From: Xiphophorus maculatus
Taxonomy: Eukaryota > Chordata > Actinopteri > Cyprinodontiformes > Poeciliidae
Assembly (NCBI RefSeq): GCF_002775205.1
Contig: NC_036453.1
Coordinates: 30,357,213 to 30,421,212, forward strand
Length of the DNA: 64,000 nt
Reading direction: 5' to 3'
Shown: positions 11,611 to 25,700 of the stretch, piece after piece
Layout of the letters: each line of letters begins with the position of its first letter
Numbering within the stretch: position 1 is the stretch's first letter
Program-made: the position numbers and the translations under genes
Notes under the pieces: model-generated
What the model was told of the DNA's origin: nothing
Database searches by the model: none
Seen by the model: the letters and a program-made list of their open reading frames with translations, nothing else

Positions 11611-13601
11611 ATACCTGGAGTGTTGTTTTGATTCTTTCATGCATGTGTCTCCCGTGGTAACCATTTGGGTGTGCCTAAACACATTTCTTCTCACAAAGCT
11701 CCACATCACAGATCACCTCTTCCCCACACCTCGAAACAATGGCAAATAAAATGGCACAGTGTGCCTAAAAACACATAAGTCCCCCAATTTTTAATAAAAA
11801 TTGTCTTTTTTTACTGTTGAGCAAAGTAAGTGAGCTGAGGACATAAAACAAACTCACCTGTAATGAACATTCCTGTTTTCAGCGTGATTCAGAAAGAGAG
11901 AGAAAACTTATTGAGGCATGAAGAATAAAATGACCATGAAAGGACAACCCAATGAGCTTAGACTGCTAAATTTTGGGTTATTCTTTTCATTAAATACATT
12001 AAAGCAATAGAATTTAGCTCCTTTGTTTAACCAACTAATAACAACACCTGCTACATTCTTAAATTGGATTCTGGGACAGACGGGATGAAAGATCAAGATG
12101 GCTGTAATTTTAGAGAAAAATAAAATTTTTGGAACACTCTACAAACATAGAAATGATAAACTAGCAAAATTTTTATGCTGTTCAGCTACATCTGTGCATG
12201 CATAAATTAGATGATGGGCTCAGCATTTTTGTTGGTGTGGGAAACAAGACAAAATTTAGAAACTTCTGATCTAAGTTAGTGGTTATTCTTCTGAAATCAT
12301 TCTTTGGTAGCAATAGGACATTTGTCCAGAGATTTAAAGGATTGAATTAGCTCTTCTGCATATCACTGAGTACTGGAACACATTAATAACACTTTTAAGC
12401 CAACATAATAATTTGAAAAACCTAACCGAGATGCTGCGAGTTGTTATAAATTGGTGTAGGATCACATACCTTAGGTGTAACTTTGAAGTATGATTTGCCA
12501 TATGGTAGATTTATTCCTGCAGTATGTTATCACTGCCACCCAAAGCCTAGAATACCCACAGCAGGTTTGTCCCACGGCATGTCTGGCATCCACACTGCCT
12601 TCTCACACACTCAGCTTGTTGGTTCGGACCATTTCAAACCATATTTCAGTTTTTTTTTTTTAGCCAGTTCACCCCTAGCCAGCAAAAAAAATAAAAAAGG
12701 TGGGAAGGGATTCATAGAAACCAGACTGCAAATGTGTCAGTGTGTGTTAAGCCTCACAATCAGATACTCTTGCAACATTTTGCAGTTTTGTAAAGCAAAC
12801 TTTAATAAACTGTCTTGTTTTTATTAACATTTTTTGAACCAATCCCTCAGGCTGAAAAATGTTCCCATCTGCTTCACAAAAGCTGGCATTGATCAAGAAA
12901 GCCAAAAGTTTTTAGTGCCTACTTTGTGTGCCTACACAGCTTTGTGGTGTAAAATAAAATGCTGCTTTCGAGATTTCTTCTGCCTTCACTTAAGTCTCAG
13001 AGCAAACAGATTCTCATGTTGGACAAAGCTTATTTGAGTAAATGCAAAAAGTAGTTTTCAAGTCATGAATTAAAGGGGAAACCTGGATGTGTATAAAATA
13101 TAATTGCTTTATTAAATTAAGAATTAAATGTGATTAACCACATTTTTGGTTCATTTTTCTGTTGTCGCCGGCAGCATGTAGATTTGAGCTGTGCAGAGCC
13201 ATGCTAGCCAATAAATAGGTAGAAGTTGACACTGTTAAGATGTCACTCCTTCTCATTTGCATAATGAGACCAAAATGTATTATCTGAAAAGAACACGTGG
13301 AAATAAAGACTTGTGGGGGGGCGGATATAAAAATTAAAGACATAGATATCTCTGAGTAATAAAACAACTTTCAAAAGAGTAACATTTATATCACGCGCTT
13401 AAATATATAATTTGTTGGAACTAAACTTAAAAAATAAATATGAAGGTTAATAATATTCACAAAAGTTTTCCAAACTCACATTTTTCTAATCCAAACCCAG
13501 AAAATCCTAAAATCTAATTACTTACTTTTCCAGACAGCATACAGGAACCCTGACAGGAATATCGAAATAAAGGATAGTGAATTCAAAAGGCACATCACAC
13601 T
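11611..13601. other. Intergenic 3' of b3glct, nothing recognised
   Basis: Short open frames at 12483-13037 and 13134-13367 show no domain, no splice-consistent chain and no known similarity. This stretch lies just beyond the b3glct polyadenylation signal. No RNA gene or intact transposon was seen. Confidence 0.4.
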
Positions 13602-13607
13602 TTTATT
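13602..13607 (-). terminator. b3glct: b3glct poly(A) signal
   Basis: TTTATT on the plus strand reads AATAAA on the minus strand, about 180 nt past the b3glct stop codon. This implies a short 3' UTR. It is the first canonical hexamer after the stop. Confidence 0.65.
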
Positions 13608-13783
13608 ACAAGAAATATGAAAACAATGAATCATTTTCCTTCCATTTCACCACTGTTCCCGTTCTGTGTTTTTCTAAAATAAAAGTGTGAAAAAAGTTCC
13701 CGTCACATTGAAAGAGAAAGTCTTTCCAGCGTTCTGACAGACTCAATAGAGCTTTACAGCCGATATCCTCGTGAAGATTTTTA

Positions 13784-16700
13784 TCACAGTTCATCTTTTG
13801 GGTGCGAGTCCTGCAACCAGTTTGTGTAGATGGCAACAGGATCTACACTCCAGTGCTTGTGGAAGGAGATGGAGTGCTGCAGGGTAATCCTCGTTCCTGA
13901 GTAGTCATCCGGTTGGGCCTAGAGGAAAAAAAAAAGAAAAGTGGTTTCCTCTGTTAGTCTCCCAGTGGATGCAAAATGGTTCCTGTTTGGAGACCCTCGT
14001 GACTAATAAATGTGTATATTTTTGATTAAAATAGTTCATCACAATACTGTTGCAGTGGTTGTTTTGAAGTCACAAGGTTTTGAGTTTAAGCCTGAAAATG
14101 ACCACTTATTAGTAGAAAAAGTTATGAAATTAGGGTCATGCAGAGAATCAGCTGATGGGATTTCACATTTAAACATATTCCTCTTCACAACTTTATGGTT
14201 TTTTTCCCCATAAATAATATTCATTGTTCATTGAGGATCTATGCTATTATTGAATCTTGCAGGGAACTAAATGCCCCTATAATCTTGATTTTGTTGTATA
14301 AACTGGTAATAAGGGAAGAAGTAAACAGCATGTCATGGTCTGTACCTGGTGGAACAGCGAACTGTGTGTGATGGGAACCCCAATGGAAGTGAAGCACCTC
14401 CCCAAGACCATGTCATCAGGAGCATCATCACTGTAGCAGCTGCAGCCACTGGAGAGCAGCATAGACACCGCTGTCCTACTAAGTACCATCCTGCACATGA
14501 ACATACAATCTGTAAGAAAACGGTTACTCCCCCGAAAGAAAGAAAGATTCACTCAGACCTAAAGTCTGATGGGTTTGTTTATCTTTAATCTTTCCTCTCT
14601 GTTTAGATTCAAAATTCGTTCCCCCTTAATAATAAACACCTTAATTTAAAATCCAATTTAAATTGGTTTGATGTCCTGAAACACTTGAAAATAAGAAAGG
14701 GGTCAAACACTTTTTTCACACCACTATATATTTTTCATTTTGAATAAGTACAATTCACGTCCTTCCTGTGGGTTTTCAACACTGCTTTAATCAATTCTTT
14801 GCTGTTCTTCATTTTCAAGCAGTGAACAGTGCAGAAGACCATGTCCAGTACAAAAAACAAACAACTGGAAAACCCACACATGCACAAGGAAAACATGTAC
14901 ACTTCACACACGTTAGCTTTAATATAGCCATGTCAACATAAGGTAAGCTCAACTATATAAAACTGCATAATTAATTCCTTACTGTTGTGGTTTTTCCATG
15001 TTTCCTGCAAGAACAAGAGTTTTAAAGACTTTCTAATTCACAGCAATTCTGTGAATCATGTATTATTTAAATATTTTCAAAGTTACAGAGCTCTAATAAA
15101 TTTAATAAAGCAAGTAAGTGGAAATCATTGCTTTTTTGTTTTGCTTTTAGCTAAACTTTTATTTATTGTCAAAACTGATTTATAACCCTGAAAGAGTTGG
15201 ATGTAAAACAATTTTTCATTCAACACAGAGGTTTCTGATTTTACAAAAAAATAAAATACATCTTAGCTATTGCCCATGTTTCTACTAGTATTTTGAAATT
15301 TCATCTTTGCTCCTGGTTTTTGAGGAAGGAAGGGCAATTTGCCATCAACCTGTTTTTTCGTTCCCTGCAGAGATTGTCCATCATAACCTTTTCAGGACAC
15401 TGACTTAGTTAGTCCAAAACTTTAATGTTACTTTCAGTCAGAAAATGTTTTAGTTAAAACAGTTCATCTTTCTCACCTGTATTTTGCAGTTCCCACTAGT
15501 TCTTAATGAGAAATCTGTATCGACAGCTTAGAGCTCTGCAAAACATCTGATCACTGCCTCTTTGTTCTTCCCAGAGAGTCGATACCGCTATTAAATTAAA
15601 GAAACCACCCGATTCAAGTAAGTAATCGTTTTTTTTGTTGATTTTTTTACCAAGGCAGAAAAAATTTATTCATATAAAGTTAATGAACTCACCTGCAGCA
15701 GAAAATCTCTGAGAACAGATTTTTCTTGGGCAGGTTTATGACTTAGCTGAACAAGTGACTTAACAAAGATGCATGATACAATCCCTTCAGATGAGGATTG
15801 TATTGGTCAAGTTAATGTAGCATTATGACTTAGAATAACATCTTCACATACCCTCCTCCTCCTGTTGTGTAGCTGTATCCGTTCTGCATCAGGCCATACC
15901 CATATCTTTCTCCCAGGCTCACTGCTTCCTTTGGGTTGTAGCATCGCAACAGTCGCCGCAGCCGGGGCAGACTAAAAATAAACAATAACAAGCACCCTGA
16001 TGAAAACAAAATAAACCTCATGCATGCTCTGCAAACATTCAAAAGAACACATAGAAATAATAAATAATCTGCCAACAGAACAAGACCTTTTTCATCAATA
16101 TAAGGAATTATTTACTTAAAACAAACCTCTATTAGTTGCTGAAAAGTTACTTTTAAGTTAGTTTGTCTTATTTTAAGTGTAATAAGATATTTGCACTGGG
16201 AACTAGCCCACAATTACTTGGTAAGATTTTGTGTTTTTGTATGTATGTATATCAGTTTATGTAAATCATGCAAAAATGTTGCAAATCATAAACCGACTCC
16301 TATTGAACTCCTTACTGGATTCGGTAGGAATCAGTTTCTTCCTTATTTCAGTTGGGATATTGCAATAATAATGTCTAAATGTAAAGGAAGACTGCAATTT
16401 TATTTATTTTATAACTAAAAGAAAGAAAATAGTAGCAAATGACAACATAACCATTTTAATCAAAAGTGTCATCAAGCATTTGAATTGTTTGTGAAATAAG
16501 ACGCTTTCTGGTTATCAGCAGAAGCAGTTTTCATTTTGTTGTCACAAAAGAGAAGAAAGAACCATGAACAGTAATCATGATCAGTTGCTTGAAACATTAA
16601 GATAATGCAACAAAATTAAAATGTCTTGAAAACAGATGATGGGCAAATTTTAATTTGCATTGGTGATAAGAAAAATTTCTCCAGAAAAAAAAAAGCAAAA

Positions 16701-19700
16701 CCAAGACTGCTAGACATTAAAAGTCATGGTCTTAAATCATTTTTGCATACATGTATACAAGTGCAAGCACCCAGAAATGCTGCATTTCAAATTGAGAGGT
16801 TCTGAGTTTGAGTCCAGCTCCTCCCACAACTCTTTTATGTGTCCCTGAAAAGCTAAAAAATTTAGACTTCTAGACAACATTGAAAAAATATATTTAAAAA
16901 TGTTGATGTTTAGCAGAGAAGTCGTTATATTAATTTGACATTTTTTGGAATACGGCTTACTTCTTGGTGTCTGATGATAAAAACTCATCTGTGTTACCTG
17001 ATAAGAGTATCATCATCAACAATGACGAGCCAATCAACCTTCGGCACAGCTTCACTCAGAAAACGCCTCATGATGGCAAACGTCTTCCCACAGTGGCCTT
17101 TTAAAGAACAGGCAGACAGAAAGTTTGAGAACAGAAGTTGTCATTTCAATGTTATGCATACACATCAGTGTGTCACATGAGATGATTGTGACAAGAATTC
17201 AAGTTGATGACAAGTGAAAAGAAGGGGAATGTGATGATCTAATGAAGATCAAATTTTACACTGTCTGGTGTTTTTAGTCACACTGTATCTGCTGTATTTT
17301 AAAATTAGATCAGTACATTGTGATTTAATCCAAAGCATTAGATACTGATTTAAACACCTCATATATTCATCATATTAACAACAATCTCCTGAAACTAGAT
17401 ACACCCATTAAAACAACAATGTGAGTTTTATTTTCCATCTGAATATCCCTGCCATCCTCTACAGTGATCTAGAATATGACTCTACAACGTTTCCAAACAG
17501 ATCTATGGATATGCAAATTAGATGGAGTCTCTCTCTTTCACCTGCACCTGCTATTCTATGATTTGGTTCAGTCATTATAAAACTGGTCTATGCGACACAG
17601 AAATAAGTTTAAATGAGTTTCAGCCATGAAGCTGCTGTCATGCCATTTATAATCTTACAACTGATCAGGCATAACATTATGGCCACTGCCTAATAATCTG
17701 TAAATCCTCCTTTTGCTTGACATCAACTTCTCACAGATGGATTAAGATCTCTAAATTTTATAGGCCAGGAAAATCTCCTGCCGTACTCCTCAATCCCTCC
17801 ATGAGTTCTGACTGTTGCCATTTTAACACAGATCCATCCTGGGACTGTGTTTATCCAATATTGGCAACTCCAGACTGGGAACACTCCATAAAACCCAGAA
17901 ATGTGTGTAATTGTCTAGCCATTGCTTTTTGGCCCTAGTCATAATGTTTGCCTGATTTGTGTGCTGTACTGTTGATGATATACATAAATGGCATATAGCT
18001 CTGGAATAAATGAAGAGTCCTCTGCACTGAACCCTGTTGAAAACCTTGTGGTTATTCCATCAAATAATAATTTCTGAGTTAAAACATTAGTATTGTTGTT
18101 TCTAAATGAATACAAACTTGTTTTATTATTGCATTATTTGAGGTCTGAAAGCACTGCATTTTTTTCGTTATTTTGTTACTTTTCATTTTCTGCAAATAAA
18201 TACAAAACCTTTGCTTGGAATTTCATAGACTTGTTGTCAGCATTTCATTTTACTCAAACATATACCTATAAAAAGTAAAATCAGATAAGCTGATAATTTG
18301 AAGTTGTCTCTTAATTTTTCCCAGAGCTCCATATATATTTTATATAGCATGTTTACTGAAAATAGGGAATGTAAAATTTACTGTACCAAGTATAAAGATG
18401 GGGAAGTAACATTTTGCTGTTATATGTTTTTTCTATAGTCAATAATTGCCTTGTCATCTTATTCTGAACCTCTAAAACACCCCCAAAAGTGACCAAAAAT
18501 GTATTATTTGAATTAATCAGAAATATAGTCAAAGCCCCTGTTATCTCAGCTCTCACAAGCATTTGGTATGCTGAGGTGATTGAATATTATCTATGTTTAA
18601 GCAGAGTAGCTACAGACTCAGTAATATTTACAGATGTTTTACAGAAAAGCTCATATGTGCAATATGTGTGGTGTGTGCAGTTTTTACATGAATGGATTTA
18701 CAGAAATATGACTGTTGGCTTGAATAAAGTTTAGATCAGATGATAAAGTATCAGAGGAAATTCTGAAACATCATTATTCACATGTCACTGTAAGGTAGAA
18801 ATGCCTTATGGTTTAACAGAAATATATATTTAACCATTTCCTTCAAGTGAAACTGAAGAGTATGAATCTGAACAACTTGAAGTAAAAATGTGCTGTGGTT
18901 AGTTTGAAATCCTTTGTGAAAACTTGTAACTCTCACTTCAGTTTTTTAGTTTGTTGTTAGCACTTTATAAGTCTCAAGTGACTAATTAGATACTTTCTGT
19001 CTGTGCAAATTAAAAACAGGAGAAGAAATTTAAAACAATTAAAAATTAAAATTTGGTACACATGCATACTGCTGAAAAGGACCCTGTGGCTGAGACATCA
19101 CAAAAGTGGAGACAGCAATTACATTCCAGTGCTTTTATAGTGTGTCTTGTGTATTTATTTAAATCTCGGATGAGTAAACTGGTTCGCTTAGTTTAGCCAC
19201 AGATCGTAAAAGACAGATTGTGAGGAAATAAAAGAAAAAATTAAAAGGGCAAGGTTACAAAAATGTATAAAAATGGGAAGAATAGTGAAAAGGACAGAGG
19301 TGAACAGCAGCTAGCGCCTAATCTCTTCCCTTCTGTATGAAGGGACTAATCCTCAGAAGAATGGACACTGATGGAAGTGTGCTAGAATCAGTAGAAACTC
19401 AGAGAAAAATGTTTCTCTATTTTTCTCCGTGTGGCTGCTTTCATCCATAATTTCTGGATGTAGTACATACTACAGTGAAATTCCATAAACTATTTCCTCT
19501 TCATTGTGTGTCTTTTTGTACATAATTATTAATTTACTTTACATTCATTCAATATGACTATTGTTTAAACTTGAAATTCTCATTTAGGGAGAATCCTGAT
19601 TTTCAGTGGTACTGAGGTATACACACACACAAGTATACAGAAATGGTGATGATTGTAAATCACTGACTTTGGAATGAATCGAGTTTAAATAAAAACACAG

Positions 19701-22700
19701 AATTCAATTATCAGCATAAAGAGTTAATTTACAATTGTATAATGAAACTGCAATAAAAATGATATAAATGGTGAACTGATGTGGTCCCAGAGGAGTTCCA
19801 TGGGATACACCTTTGTAAACAAAACAAAAACTAAACATTTCCTGTATTAAAGAGGTAATTCCCAAACCAAAATAATTACGTAAATGTAAAGGTTGTTGTT
19901 ACAAAATGTGAAGGTGACAATTGGTGTTAAAGGAGCTACTGGTGATCAGTGGCAAAAGTTTTTTGAATGTAACACTTTGAACACCAGATAGACACAAAAA
20001 GTAACATAAGAAGGGATGAAAAGCAGATGATGAACTTCAGTTTGCACTTGAGAGTACCCATACCCTGCAGGTTTGTGCTTTTGCACCTCACAGAGCTATC
20101 CACAGGTTTTGAAAAACACAGTAGTAATTTTTCAGTGAGTTACATCTTCCCATTATCAATTTTCCATCTCTTTAGCCAATCAGAACCGACTATTTTCCTT
20201 TTTATGTTGCTTTCCTTGCTTGCAATAGCTACTGGAAACATACATGTGTTTTTCCATTGGCTTCTCTGCCAGACAACATTGAATAAGCATTTCGTAGCTC
20301 TGTATTTTGAATGTCCGTGTCAACCTCATTGTTTCCGACAGCAAGGCAGATGAATTTGTCTTGCATGAAATAACTCTTCCATATGTGTTCTTGTTGTTGG
20401 CTTTTATTTTTATATGTATGCTCTGTGTAATGACTATCAGGCAATTTCTGTTTTTTTCTAAAATAACAATCCAACATTCAAATATATACTTCATTATGTG
20501 ACTCGGGTTTTTTTATTGCTACTTTCATTTAGTTGCTAATGTTGTAATTCAGTGTCTAATGCAGTGCTCCCTAACATTCATTCTCAGGCCCCACTGGCAG
20601 CATGTTTTAAAAGTGTCCCTGATCCAGACAAATAATTACATTACCTGCTCAGCATGCCGTCAAGTCCTGCAGAGGCTTGCTAATAACCCATTTATAGTGT
20701 TCTGCAGCAGGTAAACATCTACCAAACTCTGGACAGAACGTCCTAATGATGAGGGTCAGCAAGTCTAATAAGTTGAAAGTCGAGGCTAAATATTTTAAAA
20801 AAGGTTATTTTGATGACATTGTTATTGTGAGGCCTGATGCCTGTGGCTATCAGAGTAACAGTGCTGGTAAGACAAACAGCAGAAAAGAGAAAATTGTACT
20901 GTTTCAAACTCAGTACGGGCCTGTAACTCATGAGTAAGCAAGAGTTATAGGCCCAAACACAACTGAAAAAGAGGAAGTGGTAAAACAATTATGATAGAAC
21001 TCTTTGATGTTCATCTTTGTTTACAGTAAACAATAAATGCAGTGAATAAGTTCACCTCTCTCAGTATTGGGCACTCCAAGGTTGATAGTGGGTATGGAGG
21101 CATCAGTGACATCGCTATAGTACTCTAAATAAACAGCGTGTTTTTCCCAGGTGGACTTCACTACTGGTACTGTGAGGAAGCAGAGAAGAGAAGCAAAAGA
21201 TCACCATTAAACTCAGACCTCAACCTTTTGGAACTACAGAGTCAAACAGACCTCTTTCAGGGTTTCCCCTAGAAAATCTGCTAAGTGGTGGAAAGGGCAC
21301 TGGGGCCGCCAGCCAGTAGCCCACTGTGTTTATGTGTTCAAAAATGTTCAAAGTTAACAGAAAATTTGAAAACATGACTAGATAGTTATGTTATTGGAAG
21401 ATATTATTGACAATACTTCAACACCAAAAAAGGCAATCAAAAAAAATTTATATATGTATATATACAGTATATATATTGTATATATATACTGTATCTGTAC
21501 CTCTCTCTGTATTATTAATGAAGTAATCAGCCAGTGGATTTTGAAACAAGCCATGATTGGTTGTTTCTGACTCAGTGGTGTTTTTCTGCAGTTAGTCCTG
21601 GGAGCACTGGGAGAAGGCGGAGGAGCTTGACTTCTTGTATGCTTTTGAACCTTGCATACTATGAGTTACAACATTTAATTTTCCCCTGGGATCAAAGTGT
21701 TTTTGAAATAAATTGAATAAGCTTCATCAAGTTGCAAGTGCGGACAGAGAGCCAAGCGCATGCCAGAACAGACGTTGAACAACAATGTGTAAATGCATCA
21801 GTCTTTGTTCACAAAGACAGCGCGATTGGTGCGTGCCCCCTCTAACCCAGTTCAATGCGTCAACTATAAACCTAGCTTAATCCGTCTTTGCTTTCACTAT
21901 TACTAGTGTATTCCATCCATCCATCCATTTTCTAACACCCTTGTCCTTAGTGGGGTTGGGAGGTGCTGGTGCTTATCCCCAGCATACGTTCCAGGCGAGA
22001 GGCGGGGTCACCCTGGACAGGTCGCCAGTCTGTCGCAGGGCAACACAGAGACAGACAGGACAAACAACCATGCACAGCACACACACAGTCACACCTAGGG
22101 AGAATTTAGAGATATTAATAATGTATTAAAAACCCTATTTTAAAACAATCGACACTTACCACGTCGGGGGGTCAATAAAGATTGGCGGCCCGCGAGGATT
22201 GTAATACGCTGGAAGAAACAATGGCTCTTTAGTGGCTGAAACCAGATTAATGGTTGCCACTTTAAAACCAAATTTGTCAAAGTGTCTCATTGAAAGGCTT
22301 GCATCCTTAAATCATAGACTCATAGAAGACTGCTTTTAGTTAAGGGATAGAAAGGATAATGCTCTCGCACTGCATATTAATCTGGATAAGTGTATTATCT
22401 ACATGATGAAGGCAACAAGATGATGAGTTTCAATTAGAGTTAAATCAACCAAACAAAATTTTGATCCATTACAAGAGCAACCAATGTTGTATTCATTTAT
22501 TCCTAAACACATCTCTGTATTATCAAAATGTGGAGAGGACACTGTGACATTCTGCTATGCAATTCTAATAAGCTGAGTAAAAAAAAAAACGCACAAAAAA
22601 GCAAATCTCTCCACTCTGCTTCTGACTATGTTAATTGCTGTAAAATAGCCTGTCGGCTCATTTTAACCCGAAAAAAAAAAAGACACCAGTGTTTTGGATG

Positions 22701-25700
22701 ATTACACAAGCAGCTAAAATTTAAGCAGAAAATTTAGATGAGGATGTAAATTTCAATAAGCAGCCTGCACCTGACTGAACCGTTCAGCAACAGGTACTAA
22801 ATTAACAAGTGAAAGAAAAGAGTCCAAATTTAGGTCATTGGAAGCTATTCACCTGTAACTATCTTTAAAGAAAACAGAACTGTATGTGAAACTTAAAATA
22901 TTAAATACAGTGCCAGGTAAAATCAGTTTTGTACTTTAGCTACATTTCAACCTTAAAGTTCGATTAATTTTACCGGGATTGTGTGTAAATGGCTAGCAAC
23001 AACAAGTGAAAGGAAAACCTAGCCTTGGAAAAAAAAAATGACTGAGCCATTGTTAAATCCAAAAATCACACAGGGCTTAAATTTATCAAACTTTGCAAAC
23101 TCAACTTAGAAAAAAATTTAACCCTAAATGATAAATTAAGCAGAGCTTGTTTAAACATACCACAGACATAAATGCAGATATTTGGTAAACAAATTAGCCC
23201 AGTTAGGTGTCAGACCACTAGATGCCGACAGAAAGGTACCAATATAATATGTGGTATGTGTAGAATATGCATCAGCAGGCATTAGTGGAATACAAAGGCT
23301 TTGTGTCTGAGACGCTTTAACAACAGAAGTAGTTACGATGACACATTGTCCAACAGAAGACATCCATCACAGATTTAATACTCACCTCGCACTGAATGAT
23401 ACTTTTCACAAGTTTTCACAGCAACAAATATATTATTCTTTGATACAGGATTCCCCTGGAACAGAAATAGAAAGACTGTGTGTTTTAGCAACAAACAAAA
23501 TTCTGAAAAAATATACATATTTTTGCAAACTGTAGGCATTCAGTGATTTTTTTTAAAAGCCTCTAGTTTATCTTTGCTCTCCAACTGGAGAGAAAAGAAC
23601 TGTTGAGAGAAATTTGTATCACTGCATACAAATAGTTTTAACATATTTGTTATCTGAGGAAACGGGAGAAAATTAAGCATAATTTCATTTTAAAAAACAA
23701 AATAAAAAGTGGCATGACATTGGCAACAGGGTGAGCAGGACTTATACTTTCACTGTGACCAATAAGTCACAACCAAAAAATATCAAAACACAATGATCTT
23801 GGAAAAATCAGTGCCAAACATAATTTCAAACACATTCATACCACTTGAACTTCTACAGATTTGTCTCATTAAACTACAAGCTCAATGTATTTTACTAAGA
23901 TTTTATGTGACAGACTGACACAAAGTAGCAAATAAATGTTTAGTGGAAAGCAAATAATGAGGAGCATTGAGATAGTTTGGAAATAAACTCTTTTTTTTCA
24001 CTATTTCTACACCCCTTAACAAAATTAATTGCCCTTTTCTGTAATTTAATTTCAAAATGGTGCAGCTGTTCAGGGAAAGCCTCAAAGCTTTATCAGAAAA
24101 TACCAGTAAGCAATTATGAGATACTTGATGTTGGTCTAACACATAAAATATCATTAAAGTTTTTGAGGTTTGCAATAGTAATGTGAGAAAATATGAAAAC
24201 ATCCAAGAGGGTATGACTGTTGTATATATGACTTAACAAACCTATCCTGGCATATCTTCTTTATGCAGACATTTAGTTTGTATTATCACAAACAAAATCA
24301 CGTATATGAGGATTTTATAAATCATTCATGGTTTACAGTTTAGCAGTTCCTAATATGTCTGTTTTCTTTTTAAGCCCCAAATATCCATATCATAAGACTA
24401 CATTATTTTTTTGGTCCAATAAACATTGTTGTTTTTTTACCTTTGTCCTAAATCAGCTAATCTTTGCAGCCCTACTAGGTTTTGTTATTTACTAAATGCT
24501 TAGTACATAGTGTGCTTGGGGAGCTGAAAGTGTTTCCATTAGAGGAAGAAGAAAAAAAATATTCTGCATAAATAAGACTTAAAGCAATGGCCTTCATGCC
24601 ATTCAAAACAAGTATTACTGCCATTTATGTTGTTTGTTTGATTACCTTCAATATGTTTCAATAATTTGGTTGCCAAGAATATTTTGAATTATTCATTTTC
24701 AGGAGGCTTAGCCCAATAAACCCTTAAAGTTATTTCTACTATTTAATCAAATTTATTTATTTATTTTTTGTATTCTCTTATATCAACATATTTGTTTATA
24801 ATCAAAACAGGAGTTGCACATACACAGTTGGGCAGGTAGTTTGTGAATTTGGTTGCACAGTTGTTTCTTGTCTCTGTACAAAACTCTGGAACTGTGGTCA
24901 GCTTTGGTCCTCTTCCTTCCTCCCAGATAAACAAAGCAATCTATAAAAAAGGGGAAAAGAAAATGTGACAAAATGAAAGATAAATGTTGGATATTTGGAT
25001 AATTAGTTGAAACAGTGAGAGTAGATTTTCACGTCATCTAATGGTAGCAAATGTCGAAATTTACAGAAAAAAAGTTGGAAAAATGTTCTCTTCCTCACAC
25101 ATGCACACTCATTAACTTTCTCTGAGTTGTCTTTTAGGTCATTGGAGATTTTCAAATTGGAGAAGACTTCCAAATGCAGAACATTTTTAAAAAGGATGGC
25201 CTGCATTTCAATTAGATTATTCCAGCACAGTTTGCTACGTGCAAGAAATAATGTCTCCAGCTAGTCTGGAAATCAAGAAAGTAATGTTCTTCATTTTTAC
25301 TTGAAATGTCTTTGAAATTTCATACAAATTAAAATCCAAAAGCTGTACCTAAGTTCACGTTAAAAAAAACTAAACACCTCAGGTGTAAAAATTCCCTTAG
25401 GGTGTCTGCATATCACAAGTTCCTGCATTGCAGTTTAAGGGGTGAAAATACTTTTGCAACTACAGGAAACCATCCCTACATGTTGTTTTGTTTGTTTGTT
25501 TTGTTTTGTTTTTACAATATAATCAATATATTTTCTGAATATACAGGCTCCTCACTAAAGCCTGACAATGATGACACATAAAAGCATATGAAAACATAGC
25601 TATTTTGTAGCAGACAAGTTTTAACATGCGCCATGAAAACATAGAGGTTGACAAAACCCCCATCAAACCTCTAGAAGTGGTTTTGAGTACCTCGTGTGTC

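Noticed and set aside
20027-20501. Overlapping open frames on both strands in b3glct intron 10
   Set aside because: AT-rich chance frames with no family similarity and no splice-consistent neighbours.
21906-22112. CRISPR-like or tandem array
   Set aside because: The CCAT repeats and following text are a common fish retroelement tail, and the genome is eukaryotic.
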